A stretch of DNA of 64,000 bases from JAGPUQ01 sp050250395 (GTDB lineage Bacteria; Pseudomonadota; Gammaproteobacteria; Pseudomonadales; Porticoccaceae): NCBI GenBank assembly GCA_050250395.1, contig JBFWOQ010000010.1, forward strand, positions 20,612-84,611, written 5' to 3'. The notes under the pieces were generated by a model, which did not search any database, was not told the DNA's origin, and worked only from the letters and a program-made list of their open reading frames with translations. The position numbers and the translations under genes are program-made. Below, one piece after another: positions 9,201 through 18,004 of the stretch (its first letter is position 1; each line of letters begins with the position of its first letter).

Positions 9201-9505
9201 GCTTGCCGCTGCCGGCGCGGTTGACGGCTTCACTCACTCACTATGTAGAGACCCGGGACATTGTCGCCCTGCGCCAGCTCCTGAGCGTACCGGGTTTCAG
9301 CCTGACTCGGTTGGTGGAACCGACCGGCGGGCAGGCGTTTCTGTTGATCTCGACAGCGGCCGCGCCGACCGCCGTCGTTGCCATTGCCAACCTCAGTCCC
9401 CTGACCGGGGAGATCGTCGACGCAGAGGAAACGGCTCTGCCGGAAGTGTTGGAGCGCTTTGTCCGCAACCGGGCGTTCCTGCTGCGTTTCGGTGCGAGTC
9501 CATGA
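6269..9505 (+). CDS. Giant PgsC/CapC-like polymer synthase membrane protein with tandem C-terminal domains
   Basis: 1078 aa, whereas PgsC/CapC of Gram-positive poly-gamma-glutamate synthases is about 150 aa. Residues about 20-190 match PgsC: AGLVVPGYLIPLL, a GRDRFYALVL helix, FGLIIVALIANNFWKPG. A second, similar block lies at about 205-370 (FNGILIPSLLALQWYQP, GARKLFFFFTIGF, YYAFGYLIATLLA), so the membrane part seems to be an internal duplication with about ten helices. The remaining 700 residues are soluble and contain two copies of one domain: copy 1 at about 440-565 (WGTYVIDSR, IEVPAAAREHGIIEAG) and copy 2 at about 715-865 (WGTYVIRAK, VEVPRPVYEDNTLEVG, LFNLVHQTL). The same domain forms the product of the gene at 11928. 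Start and stop codons overlap both neighbours by 4 nt (ATGA). Role inferred: membrane partner of the PgsB-like ligase. Confidence 0.8.
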   Translation: MSWDFFPLYLFPGDGLAGATVITTVWVGVAVVAFLNLRFGWSLAGLVVPGYLIPLLMIRPASVVVIVGEGMITYLLVRATSALGGRYLGLADFFGRDRFYALVLASVIVRVAFDAFWLPALGAWINDSFGLRFDYATNLHSFGLIIVALIANNFWKPGIARGTLWLLVTLGATFVLVRYGLMELTNFSVSNLNYLYEGIASSILASPKAYIILLMTALIASRMNLYYGWEFNGILIPSLLALQWYQPTKLLVTFVEVGVILVSAHVLLKLPLFANINLSGARKLFFFFTIGFVYKLLLGHGLVLFFPQIKVTDYYAFGYLIATLLAIKIHDKAMGIRVVRATLQTSLAAVVLASGVGFALSFIPTQLRGEPGDSAPTVAPPTAEAGLEEYLLRQRMLDYEAREIHRPPQPNGSQLDAFQNALESLHRYRATADSQRLREAQRELHYLDYEVVLSEGRYLVIRERGRPRGWGTYVIDSRIGSDLVIEVPAAAREHGIIEAGLTLFRHQQALALAVGSALLGSREGDSADVTRNPDTLFHRFHQTLGARDALQVRLITRQTARRLQGMRDPEPEGAALDGAGDSLLLVKQELPEDLQLKRLEQLLGNLKLRWDAVDIPNVQRERSRTGFAELYLHPDALRPLLARSFQHGSTAAEIEEIRGSLRAYLLGKAATIRELGNLPFTGPSLGQLLFLDAEVLTPLVALVRRNARQDAWPDASLRELRYLDYLAQGVGYRILRYLDRDGDGQRGDQYLILDGAEAAARQWGTYVIRAKPGSAQIVEVPRPVYEDNTLEVGVALFEHLGAQALLIAGSAPFADPRGRADVINPANRLSVFNLVHQTLVRAVGDTPLTISQVRGLGAQAATRAPSLVAFESGLIPQGLVPESRKDLLRALASLGLAPEEVGGAPESAGYEVGFNAQARYLAATRDKEFATVWVAARARRAFAQQSDDWQQQAQFQALGIVTRSQPLIEHVGNHGVGRLPLPARLTASLTHYVETRDIVALRQLLSVPGFSLTRLVEPTGGQAFLLISTAAAPTAVVAIANLSPLTGEIVDAEETALPEVLERFVRNRAFLLRFGASP

Positions 9506-11931
9506 GACTGCTGGGACGGCTGCTACTGCTGTTGCTGCTGGCTATTGCCGCGGCGCTCGGTCATCCGTATCTGCGCGCGCTCTGGCAGGCGCCTGTCAGC
9601 CTGCCTCGGTTGGTACGGGAACTCGATCTCGGCGTCCAGCCGGCGACGGTTTACTTCCTCTCCAGCGATGCCTGGCTGACCTTCCCGGTCAGCCGGCAGG
9701 CGCAACGGATGCGGGTATTGACCAACGCCGGCGCCGATACCGTGCCCATGTCTGAAGGCGATTTGGGTTACATCCTGGAGTACGAACTGCTGGATGCGAA
9801 TCGTCGCTCGCTGTACCGCGCGAGCTACGCCCACGCGACGCGAGTGCCGCCGCCGCTGATCAAGGACGGCATGCCGGTGCCGCAGTATCTTTATGCCGAC
9901 GGCGATCTCGCGGTCGCCGCCGGACAGTCCTTTCAGTTGCGGCTCCACGACCTGCCGCAAACCGCGTATATCCGGCTGCGGGTGCAACCGCTGGCGCCAC
10001 CGCTGACGAACATCGCGGTGCGCGTTTATCGCGAGGCGCAAGAGACCGAAGAACGCGCCGCCATACTCTGGACGCGGCTGAGCCAACGCCGGCGCGCGCA
10101 ACTCGCGGCGGATGTGATCTACCCGCCGGAGCTGTTGTTGGCGCAGGAACGCCTGCATCTGCTGGATCGGGCATGGAAGCCCGTCGGCCCGCTCGGCATC
10201 GAGCCGCCCCAGGACACGCTGTTCGCTGTCGAGGGTGCCGACAGCATGCCGGAGGCGGTTCGGCCCGCCGGGCTCCATGTTTCGGCGGAGCGTTTGGGCG
10301 CGCTGCCGATCACGCGGGCAGGCAAGTTCCTGGTCGGGTTTCGACCGCTGGCGGACACGGCCGAACAAGTCCGTCTGGAGCTGCGTCAATTCACCGAGCG
10401 GTTTGACCAGCCGCGGACGATTGCACTTGACCTGCCAGGAGATGGGTCGCGGGTGCCGCAGATGCTGGCGTCAGGGCTGGTGGTGGTCAAGGCCAGCCTG
10501 CCGGGGAGCATCGAGCTTTATACCGCCGAGGAGCCCGACCACAGCGCGCTTCCCGAGCCCGGACAACTCCGCGCTTATCGCGTGCAACCGCAAGCCCCGA
10601 TCCAGTTCCGGCTGGCACCCGGCGAAGCGGCGCCCAGGTCGTTGCGGCTCGATGTACGGGCCTACGGTGCGGGTGCCACCCTGCCGCCCACACAGCGCAT
10701 CGAGGCCGAGTACCGGCTATTCGATGTCGCGGGCGGCCTGATTCGCGCCGGCGAACTGACGGCGCAGGTTCAGCCGTCGGCCTTTGACCGCATCGCCGCC
10801 ACCCAGCCGATCGCCGATCTGTCCGATCCCGCACGTTTTTTCTTCCGCCTGCCACCCAAGGTGGCGCGCGTGGAGGTGGCGAGCCGGCAAACGCTGCTCG
10901 TCAATGCCTACACCCGGCCATCCGACCTGCCCCATCGGACCCGGGTGCCCATCGACTATTATCCCTGGCGCGGCGACGACCGCGAGCAGCCGGGCTGGTT
11001 CATTCTGCGGCCGCCCGCCGCCGGGCTGGCGGACACGGTAGCGGGCGAGCAGACCAGTGTGATGCTCCACATCCAATCGCGCCCCCCGGAGCGCAATCCC
11101 GAGGTGCTGGCGGGCCGTTACGGTTGGGAGGCACTGGACCCGCAGATCTCCGCGCGCGGCGCGCGCATCCTGGTGCCCGTCCTGGATGAGGACCGGCTGC
11201 GCCCGAGCGGATTTCCCGCCTATTTTCAACCGCTCAGACCAGGCGCCCAGAGGGTTGCAATCACTGCCCCCGGTGTCGAGCGCCAGTTGCGGCCCGAGCT
11301 TGTTTATCTGCGCGAGCAGCCGGATCTGTTTCAGTTGCGGATGGGCATTGACGGCAACCGGGAGCGCTACCAACGGGTTGGCAAACGCGGTGTCATTCAG
11401 CTCCCGGCGATGGCGCCGGGCCAACACGTGATCCAACTCGAGACCAGCGCGCCGGGGCAGTGGCTGATCAATTACAGCGACCCAGGCGTTGACGGCTTCG
11501 TCCGGCGGATGGCCTATCGCCTGGGTGAAGTGCCGCTGCGATTCCCGGTCGCCAAGCGCGCGGACGACAGCCGGCTGATCGGCGCCCGTTTCTACTCCAC
11601 GGGCGGAGCAGGTATGCCCAGCCGGATTCGGGCCAGCATCAAAGCCCGGCCGGACACCGGACCAACCGATACCTGGACCCACCTCGAACGGCTCTACCTG
11701 ATTGCGCCGAGTGCCGGCGACGCCGGGGTAGGTTATGTGCTGGACCAGCAGCAGGAGCGGATATCCCAGGGCCAGCCGATTCTGATCGAGCTCGGCAATG
11801 ACCTGCCCGATGGCCCCGTGGAAATAGAGTTCACGCTCGACAGTGGCGCCGCCGGCTATCTGGTGTTCTATCAGGTGATGCCGGGCGAGCACGGGTGGAC
11901 GCAGGGTTTTCGCGAGCGGGATCAACGATGA
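9502..11931 (+). CDS. Large exported protein of unknown family in the polymer operon
   Basis: 809 aa from the ATG at 9502, which overlaps the preceding stop (ATGA). The N-terminus (MRLLGRLLLLLLLAIAAALGH) is a strong signal peptide or anchor, so the body is periplasmic. I recognise no catalytic family. The sequence looks beta-rich, with recurring segments of the type RVEVASRQTLLVNAY and APGQHVIQLETSAPGQWLI. The latter resembles segments of the next-but-one gene product (VPEGRHRLQLRAPLPLLLN, VPPGLQRLRLRPQRHAHLL), which suggests shared beta-sandwich modules. Its place between the PgsC-like and barrel proteins would suit a periplasmic scaffold or polymer-guiding subunit. A PgsA/CapA metallophosphoesterase-like fold is not evident. 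It overlaps the next gene by 4 nt. Confidence 0.8.
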   Translation: MRLLGRLLLLLLLAIAAALGHPYLRALWQAPVSLPRLVRELDLGVQPATVYFLSSDAWLTFPVSRQAQRMRVLTNAGADTVPMSEGDLGYILEYELLDANRRSLYRASYAHATRVPPPLIKDGMPVPQYLYADGDLAVAAGQSFQLRLHDLPQTAYIRLRVQPLAPPLTNIAVRVYREAQETEERAAILWTRLSQRRRAQLAADVIYPPELLLAQERLHLLDRAWKPVGPLGIEPPQDTLFAVEGADSMPEAVRPAGLHVSAERLGALPITRAGKFLVGFRPLADTAEQVRLELRQFTERFDQPRTIALDLPGDGSRVPQMLASGLVVVKASLPGSIELYTAEEPDHSALPEPGQLRAYRVQPQAPIQFRLAPGEAAPRSLRLDVRAYGAGATLPPTQRIEAEYRLFDVAGGLIRAGELTAQVQPSAFDRIAATQPIADLSDPARFFFRLPPKVARVEVASRQTLLVNAYTRPSDLPHRTRVPIDYYPWRGDDREQPGWFILRPPAAGLADTVAGEQTSVMLHIQSRPPERNPEVLAGRYGWEALDPQISARGARILVPVLDEDRLRPSGFPAYFQPLRPGAQRVAITAPGVERQLRPELVYLREQPDLFQLRMGIDGNRERYQRVGKRGVIQLPAMAPGQHVIQLETSAPGQWLINYSDPGVDGFVRRMAYRLGEVPLRFPVAKRADDSRLIGARFYSTGGAGMPSRIRASIKARPDTGPTDTWTHLERLYLIAPSAGDAGVGYVLDQQQERISQGQPILIELGNDLPDGPVEIEFTLDSGAAGYLVFYQVMPGEHGWTQGFRERDQR

Positions 11932-12800
11932 CGACCTGGCTGCGCATGCTTTGGCTACCGCTGCTCGGCGCCGGCCTGATGGGCTTCGCACTGGGCCAGG
12001 CGCCGGAGTTGGCAAAGCTGCTGACGGAAGCCCGGACGCGGGATCATGCGGCAGCCGGGGCGGCGGAAATCGCCCAGGCGGAGCAACAATTCAAGCGGCT
12101 GCTGGCGGCAAATCCCCGCGCCGAACCGGGAACGGCGTGGCGGCAACTGGGCTTCGAATCCCTGGCCACCCGGGAAGGCGGGATTTGGGTGTTGCGCGAG
12201 CGCGCCGACCGGCGCCGCGGGCGCGGGTTCTACGCCGTGCGCACAGGCGCGGGCGCACCCATCCTGCTGCAGGCTCCGCACCAGTATTACGACGCGCATA
12301 CCGGCGTCATCGCGCGACAGTTGCTGTTGGAGAGCGACGCGATCGCCGCGGCCTGGAATACAGCGCCCCGCTACCAGACCGAGACCAGCGACCTGGTGCA
12401 TATCCAAAACAGCTATTTCCACGCCCAGAGCCGCGCTTTCGCGGCGCTCCATCCGGACGGGCGCATACTGCAACTGCACGGCTTCAGTGTCGGCAAGCGC
12501 ACGAGCGCCGCAGGCCGCGGCGCTGCCGCCATTGTCAGCAGCGGTACCCGAACCCCGTCGCCCGCGGCGGCTGCGCTGGCGGCCTGCCTGTCCAGCCGCC
12601 TGGGGATACGCGCATTGCTCTATCCGCGCGACGTGCAGGAACTCGGCGCTACCCGCAACACCCTGGCCGCCGATCTGCGCCGGCGGAATTTTGCCGGGTT
12701 TCTACACCTCGAGCTGAGCCAAGCGTTGCGTCACCGACTGATGAATGACGCTGCTGCCCGCCAGGTGTTGATCCAGTGCCTCAAGGCGCCCGCGTCATGA
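11928..12800 (+). CDS. Exported hydrolase-like protein, stand-alone version of the PgsC-fusion C-terminal domain
   Basis: 290 aa from the ATG at 11928 (ATGA overlap with the preceding stop), with a hydrophobic export signal (about residues 5-24). Residues about 70-190 align by eye with both C-terminal repeats of the giant PgsC-like protein: VLRERADRRRGRGFYAV here against VIRERGRPRGWGTYVI there, then LLQAPHQYYDAHTGVIARQL against VIEVPAAAREHGIIEAGLTL. Unlike the two fused copies, this one keeps a set of polar residues that could form a metal-dependent active site: His/Asp/Thr in APHQYYDAHTG, Asn/Arg in WNTAPRY, Asp/His in SDLVH, His in YFHAQ and His in LQLHGF. I infer a polymer hydrolase or trimming enzyme with two degenerate sister domains in the synthase; no characterised relative was recognised with certainty. 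Confidence 0.75.
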   Translation: MTTWLRMLWLPLLGAGLMGFALGQAPELAKLLTEARTRDHAAAGAAEIAQAEQQFKRLLAANPRAEPGTAWRQLGFESLATREGGIWVLRERADRRRGRGFYAVRTGAGAPILLQAPHQYYDAHTGVIARQLLLESDAIAAAWNTAPRYQTETSDLVHIQNSYFHAQSRAFAALHPDGRILQLHGFSVGKRTSAAGRGAAAIVSSGTRTPSPAAAALAACLSSRLGIRALLYPRDVQELGATRNTLAADLRRRNFAGFLHLELSQALRHRLMNDAAARQVLIQCLKAPAS

Positions 12801-15800
12801 AGCGGCTGGGCACGGCGGTGCTCGCCTTGTTGACCGCCGCGCTGGCCAGCGCGGAGGTTCCGCATCTGTACTCGGCGGATCCACTGCGCGACAGCGATCG
12901 CGCCGCCCATGCCTCGCACCTTGTCTGGGAGCCCGTCGGGCAGGACGCGAAGCGGCTGGACAAGCCGCGCGGCGGCCGGGTCAGGCTCGCCGCCGGGGAA
13001 GACGCGCTGTTCGCGCTGCCCGCGCAGGGCCACCTCAGACTGCAATCGGATGTGTCTGCGACACCGCCGCAACTGTGGCTCTCGACGGATGGCCAGTTGT
13101 GGCGGCGTGCGCAGTGGACGCCGGGCACAGAGGCGCGGGAATGGTTTCATGTGGAGGATCGGCCCACCCCGAGCCATGCCCGGTTGCACGGCGAAACCGC
13201 ATTCGATGGCCGTCTGCTCATCGCCGGGGAGCAACGTATCGATGCGCCCGCCACTTACCGCGAATTGCCGTTGCCGCTGGAGCCGGTGCACCTGACCGAT
13301 ACCGATGGCGCGCGCGTGAACGCCTACCGCTTGCCCGCCGGGCAGGTCGTCGAGGTGACGGTCGCAGGCCCGACGGTGCTTGCTCTGGCGCTGCGTCCCG
13401 CCGCGGCGCCGGCCCCGGGCGACAGCCGTTCCGGGTACGGTCTGGACTGGGCTTTCGATTCCAGCCCCTGGCAGCGGCTTGCCTTGCAGCGTCCGTCGCT
13501 CGTCCACAGCTACCAGGAGCTTGGCGCCTGCGCTCTGCATGGCGACATGGACCGGCGTTTCCTGGTCGTGCCCGAGGGCCGCCACCGGCTGCAACTGCGC
13601 GCGCCGCTGCCGCTGCTGCTGAACGTCGGGCAGACCGATACCCAGGCCTATTTTCTCGCCGACAACGAACCTGCGCCGACGCGCGATGCGCGTACGCGCA
13701 GCCTGCTCGATACGCCGCGAACGCCGGTCGGCGAACCCGCGCTGGCGGATTTGGACGCGTTGCGGCAATCCAATGCCATCGATGGCGCTGCGGACATAGT
13801 GCTGGCACGCCTGGCACCTCGGCCGGGGGTTGAACAGCCGCGCGCCCAGCGTGAACTGGCGGGCCGGATCGAACGTGAACAGCGCTTTTTTCGCCCGCTG
13901 TTTCCCGACGACAGCGCCGGTCCGGTGCTGTCGCAAGCCGCGTGGTTCAGCCCGGCAGAGCCGCCGCGCGCGGCGGACGGGCCGGTTCACTACCTCGAAG
14001 GCGATGGTGTTCTCGAGCGCCTTTCCCGGGGCGTTTTCGTTGCAGTTGGCACCCGACCGCTGCGCTTCCCGCTGCCCGCCCGCGTCGGTCCGTCCCGGCT
14101 GCGTCTGACGGTAGCCCTGCCGGACGAGCGCGCCGCCGACGCGGCTTCGCTGTGGGTGCAGTACGACGCGCAACCGTCGCAAAGGCTCGCGCTGACGCCA
14201 GCGCCGGGCGTGGCCGAGCTGGCGTCGCCGCCGGATGCGGTGCTCTCCCGACTCGGCGCGACCGTCCCCCCCGCGCTCAGCGGCGGGTTCGCAACCTCCC
14301 GCACCCCCGGGCATTACTGGCGGACCGCGAATGTGGAACTGCCCTTGCCGGAGACGGTTAAAAGCCTTCGTGTCTGGAGCGATGGCGCGCTCAAGCTGGC
14401 CCTTCAGTATCGCGCCAGCGAACCCTATGCGATGAGCGAGTTCGCCTATCGAGCGCTGTTGAAGGATGCCGCATCGCGCATGCCGCTGGTCGGGCAACTG
14501 CACGAGGCGCTACGCGCCGTGGCGGATGTGGCATCACCCCTGCTGACGCGCGCCGCCACTCCCGAGCGCGCCCTCGCCAACCAGTGGTATCCGATGCTGC
14601 GCCAGCTCCATGCCGCCCAGGCGGTCTATCTGGATGAGTTCGATCCCGGCAATCCGGCGCCGACCACCCGCAACCGGCAAGCGCGCCTGCGTACCGCGCG
14701 GCCGGCGGCGGCCCGAGCCGACTGGCTGCGCGTGCTGGAAGCCCTGGGGCCGCTGGGTTACGGTCAGGATGCCGAAGCTTATCGACTCTCGCAGCAGGCC
14801 CTGGAGATGCTTGGCGAACCCAATCTGGCGCGCCATCAGCGTCGGGCCGTCGCCATTTTCGGCGGCGATCCGCGGGCACGCGCGCAAGCCACGGATGATC
14901 TGATGCGTGAATACGGCAAGGTGCAGGACTGGGACAGTCAAATTCAGCTGCTTGCGGCGGTATTTTTGCGCACGGGCGACGCATCCCTGCTGGAACCGCT
15001 CGGCGGCGCGTTGCAGGCGTCCGGCGCGTCCCTGTGGGCCACGCAGTTGGGTCTGGTGCTGGCGCAACAGGGCGATACCCCCGCCTGGCTCTATCAGGCG
15101 GCGCGCGATGCCGGCTGGGGGGATGTCGCCGACCTGGCCAGCGCGCAGCGGTCGCCCGCCGAAGGGGCGTTATTGCGCGGAGATCGCGCCGAGCGCCTGG
15201 GCCAGACCGGGGAGGCCCTGGCGCAGTGGCGCAGGGCCGAAGCGCCCGGCACGCAGCGTGCGGCGCGGCTGCACGCGGCCCGGGCCATCGCCGCGGCACT
15301 GAAGAGCACGGACCCTGAGCTGCGCCAGGCCGCCATCGAGCGCTGGCTGGTCTGGGCGCAGGACGCGGAACAGACGTTCGCCTGGGCACCCCTCACCGAC
15401 CAGGTCACGCAGGCCGCGGGCTATGCCACCCTGTTCAGCGAGACTACCCGCAAACCCCTGGCGCTGCCGCGCGCAACCCCGGATACGCCGGTCGAGCTGG
15501 AAGTGATCGGACCCGTGGTACTGCGGGTTCAGGCGCGGCGCCTGGTGCCCGGCACGGACTCTGACGGCAGGGATTGGCTGGTGGCGGAAGTCGGCGGGAA
15601 AACCCTGCGTTACCCGCTCGTCCGGCGTCCGCAAAGCCCGTACCTCGTGCCCATCGATGGGGGCGCCCCCCCGAGCATCGGCGATACCGTACTGCTGGAC
15701 GTGCCGCCGGGGCTGCAACGCCTTCGGTTGCGACCGCAGCGTCATGCGCACTTGTTGGCGGTGGCGCAGTGGCGGCCGCGCGAGCACTGGGCGGTGCTGC

Positions 15801-18004
15801 CGCCGCCCACCCCGCTGGCCTTGCGCGCGCTGTTGGCCGCGCCGGGCAACGCCGACGTCTCCGCTGCGCCGGCGTCGATGTCGGCGAACTACCAGGCGGT
15901 TGCCGATTGCCGCCTTGAACCACGGCCAATACTGCCAGCGCAGCAGATCTACACCTTCGATCTGGCGCAGACGGCGTCGTCGCCCGATCCGCAACCAGTG
16001 GCTTCCCTTCAGGCATTGCGCTTTCCCGCTCAGGCGGTGCGTCCGCCGGAGCTGCCGTTGGGCAACCATGCCGTCGACGTCGATGCGGCCGCGGCGGAAA
16101 ACCCGGATCAGCCACCGGTTGGCGCCGAGGCTGCCTATCACCGCGCCGTCGCACTGCTCTGGCTGCTCGATACGGATCCCGACCGGCATCGGCGGGTCCG
16201 CGCGCAGATCGCCCAGCTCGCACAAGCCCATGCCGATGTTCCGGCGCTCGCGCAACTGCGCGACCAGGCGTTGCAGGGCAGTACCTGGGAGCCCATCGGC
16301 AGCAGCTTCGCGAGTGCCGGGATACGCCGGTTGCCGGTGCCGGATACGTCGCACTCGCCGTTTCGTCGCGCCCGTCGGGCGTTGTCGACCGATGCGGCCA
16401 CCGGTGCGCTCTCGCTGCATGGCCGCACGGTCGAAGGGGTGGAATTCCATCGCCCCGTACCCGCAACGGTGACGCTGCAACTCCGGCAACAGGTACTCCC
16501 CTACGAGCGGCAACCCCCGGCGGAGGTAATGGTGCAGGTGGATGATGAACTGCCCCAGCGCATCGCGGTGCGCGCCGCTCCAACCTCGGTACGCTTGCGA
16601 ATCGACGCCGGCGACCACGCCTTGCGCCTGTGGTTGAAGGACCCGCTGCAACAGCAGTTCGTCACCGCGCAATTCGACGCCGCCACCGCGCAGGCGCTCC
16701 AGGCGGATGACGCTGCGCGCATCTTTCACGTCGCGGCGCTCAGCCAGCCGGCCAGTTTTCATCTCCAAGGGCCAGCCTGGGTACGCATCGACGAATGGCG
16801 ACCCGAAGGGGTGGCGACCGACTATCGCTATGTGGCATCCGGCTGGCAGGAGCTGGCCCTTGCGGCTGGCCCGGGCGGCGAGGATCGCTACTATCGCCTT
16901 CATGTCCTGAAGGCCGCCGGGGACGATGCGCCGCTCGCGTCCTGGGTCGCCAAAGCGCGCCTGCCCGTTCCGGCCGAGGGGCCCGCGCCGCCGCCGCCCA
17001 GCGTTGCGCCGAGCGCCTGGCAACCCCGGGACAGTCACGCGCCGGGCGCGGGGTTTACCAGCCTGGGCGGCTTTCTCGCACTCGCCCAGCGCGGCGACGG
17101 CGACGGCGACGAAGATTCCACGGCGGTCCGCAGTCATCGCTTGATCGAGGCGGGCATCAGCTATCGTGCCCGACCCGATCCCCGGCTATACAGTCGCAGC
17201 GATCTGCTGATACGCCAGCTGGACCACGACCAGACGGTGCTGGGGATGCGTCAGTGGCTGGATTTTTATCCCGCGCACAGTCCCTGGAGGCTGCAACTGT
17301 TCGGTTCCGCTTTCGTGCAGCCGACGCAGGTGCCGGGACTGAATGAGAGCGACCCCTGGTCGGCCTACCTGCAAGGTACCGTCGCCCGCGATTTCGCGCT
17401 CTCGCCGCGGTGGACCAATGAGGCTGGAGTGACGATCAACCAGCGCTGGCTCAGTCTGGATTCGGTGTCCACGCCGACCTTGGCGGAACTGGATCCGGAT
17501 ATCTACAGCGTTTACAAGCGCGACCACCGCCGCAGTCTGATGCTTGCGGATCGGCTCACCTGGCGGCCGTGGCTGGATCGGCGTTGGTATCTGGAAGGCG
17601 CGCTGGTCAGCAACGAGGAACTGAATCCCGTCGACCCGGATCATTGGCGCGCCACCGCGGCGGCGGGCCAATTGTTCGGCCCCGTCGCCGCCGAGGCGGG
17701 GGTGCGTGGGCGCTACTATCTGTCGGATGACGATCGCGAGCGAAGCGCCCTGCGTACGCGCCTGTTCCTGCGGGCAAACTGGTTGCGCTGGGGCCGCGAC
17801 GCCGGTGCGACAACGCTGGGTTCCGAGCTCAATTACGACATTGACAGCGACACGATCCGCTGGGAGCTCACCATTGGCTGGGGCGCCAACAATGGCGGGC
17901 TGAGTCCCGCGCTGCGGCCCGATGAAATCGACTTCCTGCCCCAGCGCCGCGCCCTGCAGCGCGATGGGGTCGACACCAACCGCCTGGATCCCGTCTACCC
18001 GTGA
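12797..18004 (+). CDS. 1735-residue exported helical-repeat and outer-membrane beta-barrel protein (putative polymer exporter)
   Basis: Starts at the ATG at 12797 (4-nt overlap) with a typical signal peptide (MKRLGTAVLALLTAALASA). The N-terminal half has beta-sandwich-like modules (for example around residue 258, VPEGRHRLQLRAPLPLLLN, and around 968, VPPGLQRLRLRPQRHAHLL). Residues about 620-870 are alanine- and leucine-rich paired helices resembling TPR or HAT repeats. The last 290 residues (from about 1445) have the alternating aromatic/hydrophobic strands of an outer-membrane barrel, for example RLYSRSDLLIRQL, WRLQLFGSAFVQP, WTNEAGVTINQRWLSL and TIRWELTIGWG. A periplasmic helical repeat joined to a barrel is the plan of PgaA and BcsC, which export other polymers. 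I infer an analogous exporter; the sequence does not look homologous to either at a glance. Confidence 0.8.
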   Translation: MKRLGTAVLALLTAALASAEVPHLYSADPLRDSDRAAHASHLVWEPVGQDAKRLDKPRGGRVRLAAGEDALFALPAQGHLRLQSDVSATPPQLWLSTDGQLWRRAQWTPGTEAREWFHVEDRPTPSHARLHGETAFDGRLLIAGEQRIDAPATYRELPLPLEPVHLTDTDGARVNAYRLPAGQVVEVTVAGPTVLALALRPAAAPAPGDSRSGYGLDWAFDSSPWQRLALQRPSLVHSYQELGACALHGDMDRRFLVVPEGRHRLQLRAPLPLLLNVGQTDTQAYFLADNEPAPTRDARTRSLLDTPRTPVGEPALADLDALRQSNAIDGAADIVLARLAPRPGVEQPRAQRELAGRIEREQRFFRPLFPDDSAGPVLSQAAWFSPAEPPRAADGPVHYLEGDGVLERLSRGVFVAVGTRPLRFPLPARVGPSRLRLTVALPDERAADAASLWVQYDAQPSQRLALTPAPGVAELASPPDAVLSRLGATVPPALSGGFATSRTPGHYWRTANVELPLPETVKSLRVWSDGALKLALQYRASEPYAMSEFAYRALLKDAASRMPLVGQLHEALRAVADVASPLLTRAATPERALANQWYPMLRQLHAAQAVYLDEFDPGNPAPTTRNRQARLRTARPAAARADWLRVLEALGPLGYGQDAEAYRLSQQALEMLGEPNLARHQRRAVAIFGGDPRARAQATDDLMREYGKVQDWDSQIQLLAAVFLRTGDASLLEPLGGALQASGASLWATQLGLVLAQQGDTPAWLYQAARDAGWGDVADLASAQRSPAEGALLRGDRAERLGQTGEALAQWRRAEAPGTQRAARLHAARAIAAALKSTDPELRQAAIERWLVWAQDAEQTFAWAPLTDQVTQAAGYATLFSETTRKPLALPRATPDTPVELEVIGPVVLRVQARRLVPGTDSDGRDWLVAEVGGKTLRYPLVRRPQSPYLVPIDGGAPPSIGDTVLLDVPPGLQRLRLRPQRHAHLLAVAQWRPREHWAVLPPPTPLALRALLAAPGNADVSAAPASMSANYQAVADCRLEPRPILPAQQIYTFDLAQTASSPDPQPVASLQALRFPAQAVRPPELPLGNHAVDVDAAAAENPDQPPVGAEAAYHRAVALLWLLDTDPDRHRRVRAQIAQLAQAHADVPALAQLRDQALQGSTWEPIGSSFASAGIRRLPVPDTSHSPFRRARRALSTDAATGALSLHGRTVEGVEFHRPVPATVTLQLRQQVLPYERQPPAEVMVQVDDELPQRIAVRAAPTSVRLRIDAGDHALRLWLKDPLQQQFVTAQFDAATAQALQADDAARIFHVAALSQPASFHLQGPAWVRIDEWRPEGVATDYRYVASGWQELALAAGPGGEDRYYRLHVLKAAGDDAPLASWVAKARLPVPAEGPAPPPPSVAPSAWQPRDSHAPGAGFTSLGGFLALAQRGDGDGDEDSTAVRSHRLIEAGISYRARPDPRLYSRSDLLIRQLDHDQTVLGMRQWLDFYPAHSPWRLQLFGSAFVQPTQVPGLNESDPWSAYLQGTVARDFALSPRWTNEAGVTINQRWLSLDSVSTPTLAELDPDIYSVYKRDHRRSLMLADRLTWRPWLDRRWYLEGALVSNEELNPVDPDHWRATAAAGQLFGPVAAEAGVRGRYYLSDDDRERSALRTRLFLRANWLRWGRDAGATTLGSELNYDIDSDTIRWELTIGWGANNGGLSPALRPDEIDFLPQRRALQRDGVDTNRLDPVYP

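Noticed and set aside
11928..12800. Assignment as an N-formylglutamate amidohydrolase or DUF867 gamma-PGA hydrolase
   Set aside because: The histidine pattern is suggestive, but I could not match either family's motifs in order, so only a hydrolase-like label is given.
15170..17137. 655-codon minus-strand frame inside the barrel-protein gene
   Set aside because: Shadow of the high-GC coding frame of the 12797-18004 gene; arginine- and glycine-rich, no signal peptide or motif.
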